DNA of 64,000 nt from Thermobifida fusca NBRC 14071 = JCM 3263 (GTDB lineage: Bacteria > Actinomycetota > Actinomycetes > Streptosporangiales > Streptosporangiaceae): NCBI RefSeq assembly GCF_001592045.1, contig NZ_BCWB01000014.1:1-64000 (forward strand). The letters run 5' to 3'. The position numbers and the translations under genes are program-made. This document shows, piece after piece, positions 61,794 through 64,000 of this stretch. Position 1 is the first letter of the stretch, and the number at the start of each line of letters is the position of its first letter. The notes beneath the pieces were generated by a model, which had not been told where the DNA came from, ran no database searches, and was given only the letters and a program-made list of their open reading frames with translations.

Positions 61794-61832
61794 AACCCGG
61801 GGCGGGACCGTGGTCCCGCCCCGGGTTTCTTT
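61791..61832 (+). terminator. Terminator of the thiO-thiS-thiG operon
   Basis: A perfect 18-bp stem (61792-61809 with 61812-61829) and a 2-base centre start inside the thiG stop codon. The right arm ends in GGGTTTC followed by TTT. It separates the thiamine operon from the kinase. Confidence 0.88.
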
Positions 61833-61883
61833 ACTGCTGCGTGCCGAAACTGTGGTGAGACCGTCAGTTTCCGCTTTCCCCCG

Positions 61884-61889
61884 TAAACT
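61884..61889 (+). promoter_or_regulatory. -10 element for a leaderless kinase transcript
   Basis: TAAACT ends seven bases before GTG 61897, and no ribosome-binding site precedes that codon. Transcription is therefore likely to begin at the start codon. The best -35 position reads CCGTCA and is weak. Confidence 0.5.
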
Positions 61890-61896
61890 TCCCCTC

Positions 61897-63828
61897 GTGG
61901 ACATGACGGCTGCGGACGCGCTAGTGGGAACGACCCTCGCCCATCGGTACCGGGTCGAATCGAAGATCGCCAACGGCGGTATGGCGACTGTCTTCCTCGC
62001 TCACGATCTCCGGCTGGACCGCCGTGTCGCGCTGAAGGTGATGCATGCCAACCTGGCGCGCGACCCGCAGTTCGTCCAACGGTTCATCAACGAGGCGCTC
62101 GCGGTCGCCAAGCTGTCGCACCCCAACGTGGTCCAGGTCTACGACCAGGGCAGCGACCAGGGGCACGTGTACTTGGCGATGGAGTACGTGGCGGGCCAGA
62201 CGCTGCGCGCCGCGTTGAAGGCGCGAACCCGGTTCTCCCCCGCCGAGGCGCTGCGCATCATGGTGCCGATCCTCGCCGGGCTGGGCGCCGCCCACCAGGC
62301 GGGCATGGTGCACCGGGACATGAAACCGGAGAACGTCCTCATCACCCACGACGGCCAGATCAAGGTGGCCGACTTCGGGCTGGCCCGGGCCGCGGAGGCC
62401 AGCCAGCAGGGGCTGACCAAGACCGGCACGCTCATGGGGACCGCCGCCTACCTGTCCCCGGAGCAGATCACGCACAGCACCGCGGATGCCCGCAGCGACG
62501 TCTACGCGTGCGGCATCATGCTCTACGAGCTGCTCACCGGCCGCCAGCCGCACACCGGTGACTCTCCGATCGCCGTGGCCTACCAGCACGTCAACGAGGA
62601 CGTCCCCCGCCCGTCCCGGGTGGTGCCGGGGATTCCCCCGGAAGTGGACTCGCTGGTGGTGCGCGCCACGGAACGCGACCCCGCCTACCGGCTCGCCAAC
62701 GCCGGCCAGTTCCTTGCCGCGGTCTTCGCCGCGCGGAAAGCGTTGGACGAGCAGCCGTCCGCCGCGGTGACCTCTGTGATGGAGATGGCGCCCGCCCCTG
62801 CCGGGGACACGGCGGAAGACTCGGACAACGCCACCCGCACCCTGCAGGGGGTCGAGCTTCCCCCCGTGGAGTACGACGACTACGAGGACGACCGGCCGCC
62901 GCGGCCGAGTCTCCGCACGCCGCTGCTGGTCGCCACCGTGCTGCTGCTGGTCGTGGCGGTCGGGTTCGGCTGGTGGATGGTGGACGGCCGCTATGAGACG
63001 GTTCCCGACCTGGTCGGCGTAGAAAGCGACGAGGCCCGCCGGGACCTGCGCATGCTGGGTTTCCGCGTGCAGACCGCGGAAGAGCCCGCCTACAGCGACG
63101 AGGCGCCGCCCGGTACGGTCGCTGCCACCGACCCGGAGGCTGGGAGCAGGCTGCTGCCGGACACGCTCGTCACCCTCATCCTGTCGGCGGGGCCGCAGTA
63201 TGTGGAGATGCCCGACGTCGAAGGTGCTTCGGTGGCGGAGGCCCGGGACGCCCTCAAAGAGGTGGGGCTGACCGACATCGTGGAAGACGAGATCACCTCG
63301 TTTGACAACCCTCCGGGCACGGTGATCACCACCAAGCCGGCCCCGGGCGAGAAGGCCAACCGCGAGGAGAGCGTGACGCTGACGATCAGCGCCGGGTTCC
63401 CCATGCCCAACGTGGTCGGCCAGAAGGTGGACGATGCGCGCCGCCTGCTGGAGTCCAGCGACTTGGAGGTGACGGTCGTCGAGGAGCACCACGACGAGGT
63501 CCCCGAAGGCCATGTCATCTCCCAGGACCCGGAGGCGGAGACCACCGTGGGGGCGGGGCAGAGCGTCACCCTCACCGTCTCGTCCGGTCCGGAACTGGTG
63601 GAGGTTCCCGACATCCGCGGGTGGAAGGTGGACAAGGCCCGCAAGGAGCTGGAGGAGCGGGGCTTCGAGGTCACCGTGCACCAGGTGATCGGCAACCGGG
63701 TCGGCGACTACAACCCCAAGGGCGAGGCGCCGAAGGGCTCCACGATCGAGATCTGGACGTCCCCCTTCGGCCGGGAGCGGGATCGGGACCGGGGCAGGGA
63801 GGACCGGCTCTGGATCGGGCTGGACTGA
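61897..63828 (+). CDS. PASTA-domain Ser/Thr protein kinase
   Basis: A 643-residue membrane receptor kinase. The kinase domain (about 16-280) has Lys47 in VALKVMH, Glu66, HRDMKPEN at 139-146, DFG at 159-161 and a Thr-rich activation loop. The glycine loop reads IANGGMATV, with Ala for the usual first Gly. One membrane helix (about 341-361) leads to four extracytoplasmic PASTA repeats, starting near 369, 435, 502 and 569 (VPDLVG, MPDVEG, MPNVVG, VPDIRG), which bind muropeptides or lipid II in related kinases. The basic C-terminal tail is short. By neighbourhood (metF, idsA, Rv2175c-like gene) it corresponds to PknL rather than PknB. GTG 61897 is the preferred start. Confidence 0.93.
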   Translation: MDMTAADALVGTTLAHRYRVESKIANGGMATVFLAHDLRLDRRVALKVMHANLARDPQFVQRFINEALAVAKLSHPNVVQVYDQGSDQGHVYLAMEYVAGQTLRAALKARTRFSPAEALRIMVPILAGLGAAHQAGMVHRDMKPENVLITHDGQIKVADFGLARAAEASQQGLTKTGTLMGTAAYLSPEQITHSTADARSDVYACGIMLYELLTGRQPHTGDSPIAVAYQHVNEDVPRPSRVVPGIPPEVDSLVVRATERDPAYRLANAGQFLAAVFAARKALDEQPSAAVTSVMEMAPAPAGDTAEDSDNATRTLQGVELPPVEYDDYEDDRPPRPSLRTPLLVATVLLLVVAVGFGWWMVDGRYETVPDLVGVESDEARRDLRMLGFRVQTAEEPAYSDEAPPGTVAATDPEAGSRLLPDTLVTLILSAGPQYVEMPDVEGASVAEARDALKEVGLTDIVEDEITSFDNPPGTVITTKPAPGEKANREESVTLTISAGFPMPNVVGQKVDDARRLLESSDLEVTVVEEHHDEVPEGHVISQDPEAETTVGAGQSVTLTVSSGPELVEVPDIRGWKVDKARKELEERGFEVTVHQVIGNRVGDYNPKGEAPKGSTIEIWTSPFGRERDRDRGREDRLWIGLD

Positions 63829-63848
63829 GCGGGCCCGCTCAGTCCAGC
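63819..63848. terminator. 30-bp perfect palindrome holding both convergent stop codons
   Basis: The two arms GCTGGACTGAGCGGG and CCCGCTCAGTCCAGC are exact reverse complements with no loop. The kinase TGA is at 63826-63828 and the oxidoreductase TGA at 63839-63841. Both proteins end in Leu-Asp from the same CTGGACTGA. It probably terminates both genes. Confidence 0.85.
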
Positions 63849-64000
63849 GGCGGCCCGTCCCCGGGGTCCTCCTGGTAGGAGTAGCGCTGCTCCAGCCACG
63901 GGTTGGCGAGGTTGTGGTAGCCGCGCTCCTCCCAGAAGCCGCGCCGGTCCGCGGTGAGGTATTCGATGGCGCGCACCCATTTCACGCTCTTCCAGCCGTA
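63839..64000 (-). CDS. Molybdopterin-dependent oxidoreductase, C-terminal part
   Basis: Only the last 53 residues are in the window. The segment YGWKSVKWVRAIEYL, then GFWEERGYHNLANPW, is typical of the end of sulfite-oxidase-type molybdopterin enzymes. The start, cofactor site and possible signal peptide lie beyond 64000. The acidic tail EDPGDGPPLD ends at the shared palindrome. Confidence 0.75.
   Translation of the reverse strand, partial: YGWKSVKWVRAIEYLTADRRGFWEERGYHNLANPWLEQRYSYQEDPGDGPPLD

Overview
The window is high-GC actinobacterial DNA with frequent GTG and TTG starts. The Cel6A endoglucanase at 27.1-28.4 kb, with a 31-residue signal peptide, GH6 domain, Asn/Thr/Pro linker and C-terminal CBM2, matches what I know of Thermobifida fusca Cel6A (E2), and a CelR-type operator lies in front of it. 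I therefore read this as a Thermobifida fusca chromosome segment, or a very close relative. No tRNA, rRNA, insertion sequence, phage or CRISPR array was recognised. Almost everything is ordered core metabolism, regulation and a few accessory genes.

Layout. 0-5 kb: six GTGGA boxes with 10-bp phasing, probably the operator of an mraZ/dcw cluster just outside the window, then a MoxR ATPase - DUF58 - transglutaminase operon (+). 5-14 kb (-): SseB-like protein, prepilin peptidase, aroC, aroK, aroB, efp, nusB, methyltransferase, DNA polymerase IV and DUF3040. 14-19 kb: a MarR regulator divergent from a YceI protein, a DUF2470 protein, a large non-RD membrane kinase and an aldose epimerase. 19-26.5 kb (-): fmt-rsmB-rpe, then an FMN riboswitch driving ribE-ribM-ribBA-ribH and a PH-domain membrane protein. 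26.5-37.3 kb (+, one exception): cel6A, a degenerate PriA, a pol-beta nucleotidyltransferase, a probable glutarate catabolism operon (DUF3870, class III CoA-transferase, glutaryl-CoA dehydrogenase), a deazaflavin oxidoreductase and DUF418. 37.4-52.6 kb (-): the pyrimidine superoperon pyrR-pyrB-pyrC-carA-carB-pyrK-pyrD-pyrF continuing into mihF-gmk-rpoZ-coaBC-metK. 52.6-64 kb: bldD (+), a prenyl synthase, metF, small enzymes, thiE, an Rv2175c-like DNA-binding protein, a TPP riboswitch with thiO-thiS-thiG, a PASTA-domain Ser/Thr kinase, and the end of a molybdopterin oxidoreductase.

Control is unusually readable. The FMN leader can pair with the ribE ribosome-binding site. A PyrR-type RNA loop touches the pyrR ribosome-binding site. 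A BldD-like box overlaps the bldD start region. A TPP aptamer runs into the thiO ribosome-binding site. Many genes are followed by long perfect hairpins, including one 30-bp palindrome that contains the stop codons of two convergent genes. No wholly new multi-gene system stands out. The best candidates for new biology are the HTD-motif membrane kinase, the PASTA kinase/Rv2175c/thiamine neighbourhood, the glutarate module with DUF3870, and a PyrD that carries Ser where class 1 enzymes have the catalytic Cys.
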